Assembly: GCF_036226665.1 (NCBI RefSeq)
Contig: NZ_CP109007.1
Location: 7,006,001 to 7,070,000 of the forward strand
Source of the DNA: Streptomyces sp. NBC_00691
GTDB taxonomy: Bacteria; Actinomycetota; Actinomycetes; Streptomycetales; Streptomycetaceae
DNA: 64,000 nucleotides
Reading direction: 5' to 3'
Below the pieces are notes generated by a model. That model saw nothing but the letters and a program-made list of their open reading frames with translations, was not told where the DNA came from and made no database searches. The translations under genes and the position numbers were made by a program. Positions 62,471 through 64,000 of this stretch are shown piece by piece (the first letter of the stretch is position 1; the number at the start of each line of letters is the position of its first letter).

Positions 62471-63175
62471 ATGCGTCCCTTCACCACCCGCGCCACGCGG
62501 CCCACCCCCGCCGAGCGCGTGCGCTCCATCCTCGCCGCCGCGCACTCGATGACGGTGGTGTCCGACGGACACCGCCAGGAGGTGCACCTCCTGGACGGGA
62601 CCGGCCCCATGGGCCACATCCACCTCCACGACCCGTCCGAGGAGAGCCACGCCGGGCAGCCCGCGCGGATCCCCGTGCGCCTGGAGTTCACCGACATCGC
62701 CCCCACGCCCGTACGCGAACGGCTCCGGGCGCGCGTCACCCTCACCGGGCTCCTCGCCGCCCCGTACGAGCCGGAGGCGACCGCGAGCCTCTGCATGGAG
62801 TTCGGCCAGGCCCTCCTGGAGGACGCCGACGGCCGGAGCTTCATCACCCTGGAGGAGCTCCACGCGACGGACATCGACCCGATGGCCTCCTGCGAGGCGT
62901 CCATGCTGACCCACCTCGTCGACGGGCACAGCGAACTCGTCCCCCTGCTGCTCCGCCTCGTCCGCCCGCGCCCCGCACGGGACATGGTCCGCGCCCTCCC
63001 CGTCGCGCTCGACCGATACGGCATCACCCTGCGGCTGGAGCACCCGGCCGGTCACCAGGACGTCCGGCTGCCCTTTCCCACCCCCGTCACCGACGTCGAC
63101 CAGGCCGGCCCCCGGATGCACGCCCTGCTCGCCGCGGCCCGCCGCTCCTCCCACCCGAACAGCCTGCTGACCTGA
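62471..63175 (+). CDS. DUF2470-domain (heme-utilisation-like) protein, iron-regulated
   Basis: 234 residues. TPAERVRSILAAAHSMTVVS is the N-terminal segment, and SMLTHLVDGHSELVPLLLR begins the DUF2470 region, ending GITLRLEHPAGHQDVRLPFP. The family is linked to split-barrel flavin/heme-utilisation proteins; no enzymatic residues can be assigned. The iron box upstream supports a role in iron or heme acquisition. Start ATG after GGGAGAAC. Confidence 0.8.
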   Translation: MRPFTTRATRPTPAERVRSILAAAHSMTVVSDGHRQEVHLLDGTGPMGHIHLHDPSEESHAGQPARIPVRLEFTDIAPTPVRERLRARVTLTGLLAAPYEPEATASLCMEFGQALLEDADGRSFITLEELHATDIDPMASCEASMLTHLVDGHSELVPLLLRLVRPRPARDMVRALPVALDRYGITLRLEHPAGHQDVRLPFPTPVTDVDQAGPRMHALLAAARRSSHPNSLLT

Positions 63176-63358
63176 CCCGGGTGTGCAGGCGGACAGGCCC
63201 GATTCCGGCTGTCACACCCCGCCTGGCCTGCCCGAACGCCCTCCCGCGCCGGTCGAGATGCCGGAGGGGCGAGGCAGGCGAACAATGGACGGGTAGACCC
63301 GCGCACGGTCGGTGCGGGGGACCGCTCGGGGACTTCCCAAACGGACACGGCCTTGCCC

Positions 63359-64000
63359 ATGAACGCAGGAAGCCCGGCCGCCACCCGGCCGACACCTCCC
63401 AAGGGTGCGCTGTACCGACTGGGTCACTGGTGCGCCCGTCACTTCATCGTCGTCATCGCGCTGTGGCTGGCTGCCATGGTGGGACTCCAGATCACCGACA
63501 GGGCGGTCGGAGGACAGTACTCCGACGACTTCGACCTCCCCGGGGTGCAGTCGACGGAGGGGCTCGACGCCCTCCAGGCGCACGACCCCGCCGCCGCCGG
63601 CTACACGTCGCAGATCGTCCTGAACCGGTCCTCCGGGCCGCTCACGGACGAGGCGTCCGTCATCAACTCGACCGTCGCCTCCCTGGAGAAGCTGCCCGAC
63701 GTCATCGGCGCCCAGAACCCCCTGCCGCCGCCGGGCACCACCCCGCCCGCGCTGCCGGCCGGGGTCCCCAACACCGGCCCGCTCTCCACCGACGGCAAGA
63801 CCGCCTACATCACCGTGCGTTTCAGCGTGCCGCCCTCCACCCTCGGCACCGACTACCTGCCCGGAGTCGACTCCGCCGTCCAGCCGCTCCGGGACGCCGG
63901 TGTCGACGTCGAGTACGGCGGCCCGCTCGGCGAACTCGCCCGGCCCGCGGCCGACGACCGCACCAGTGAGGCGATCGGCTTCGCCGTCGCGATCGTGGTC
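63359..64000 (+). CDS. MMPL-family exporter, 3' end beyond window
   Basis: First 214 codons of an RND-type MMPL transporter. Helix 1 is FIVVIALWLAAMVGLQI, followed by the extracytoplasmic loop with YITVRFSVPPSTLGTDYLPG and VEYGGPLGELARPAADDRTS, and helix 2 begins EAIGFAVAIVV at the edge. Likely exports lipids or drugs. The ATG lies after AAACGGACACGG, a weak site. The rest of the protein cannot be seen. Confidence 0.9.
   Translation, partial: MNAGSPAATRPTPPKGALYRLGHWCARHFIVVIALWLAAMVGLQITDRAVGGQYSDDFDLPGVQSTEGLDALQAHDPAAAGYTSQIVLNRSSGPLTDEASVINSTVASLEKLPDVIGAQNPLPPPGTTPPALPAGVPNTGPLSTDGKTAYITVRFSVPPSTLGTDYLPGVDSAVQPLRDAGVDVEYGGPLGELARPAADDRTSEAIGFAVAIVV

Overview
The window is chromosomal DNA of a Streptomyces or a close high-GC actinomycete. 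GC content is very high with strong third-position G/C bias. Typical families are present: WhiB, a SigB-type sigma factor with a HATPase anti-sigma partner, several ECF sigma factors, a DmdR/IdeR-type iron box, DUF309, DUF488, DUF6479, LtrA, Tat and lipobox exports, and many GTG/TTG starts behind GGAGG-like ribosome sites. No rRNA, CRISPR array or intact insertion sequence was seen. There is one tRNA gene, tRNA-Pro(GGG).

Layout, 1-12 kb: a large AAA-type regulator cut by the window edge, a secreted subtilisin with a P-domain, a double-GNAT acetyltransferase, an SPFH/NAD-kinase-like pair under a promoter framed by twin operators, a DMT-type transporter coupled to a PAP2 phosphatase, a TetR gene behind a 38-bp palindrome, and DUF488 and DUF309 genes. 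12.2-19.2 kb: downstream of tRNA-Pro lies a graveyard of gene fragments. It holds two ECF sigma relics, IS256- and IS5-family transposase relics, a GH42 beta-galactosidase relic and a truncated DUF1877 gene, with a few intact passengers (a PEP-mutase/isocitrate-lyase family enzyme, a nitroreductase, a DUF6479 peptide). It looks like a decayed integrative element or insertion hot spot.

19-24.4 kb: a surface-polysaccharide locus. A GH16-like lipoprotein faces a three-gene set of small membrane protein, NodB-deacetylase/GT2-synthase fusion resembling the MatB/PgaC type, and membrane acyltransferase. 24.5-34.8 kb: an SDR, the pntAB transhydrogenase, a Tat-exported protein, a metE 3' relic, a two-gene membrane/proline-rich operon, VanZ, and an anti-sigma/SigB-type sigma pair closed by a strong terminator. 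35-41.6 kb: WhiB, an ArsR-MFS operon whose stop codon lies inside a MITE-like palindromic element, LtrA, DUF4389, DUF998 and AlkB.

41.6-54.8 kb: membrane proteins, an ECF sigma operon, a DGPF/ECF42 pair, a DUF4232 lipoprotein opposite a membrane-anchored XRE protein, NADP-type glutamate dehydrogenase, a bacterial nitric oxide synthase, a MarR/quinone-oxidoreductase pair with clear operators, and an imine-reductase-like enzyme opposite an HxlR regulator. 54.9-64 kb: the methylmalonyl-CoA mutase operon mutA-mutB-meaB, two genes sharing a phage-tail-like C-terminal domain, an iron-box-controlled DUF2470 gene, and the start of an MMPL exporter.

Nothing in the window is clearly a new multi-gene system. 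The most distinctive items are the MITE that supplies a stop codon, the polysaccharide locus with its intra-operon hairpin, the scarred tRNA-Pro island with two in-frame amber codons, the SPFH/NAD-kinase pair with twin operators, and the nitric oxide synthase whose TTG start sits inside an inverted repeat.
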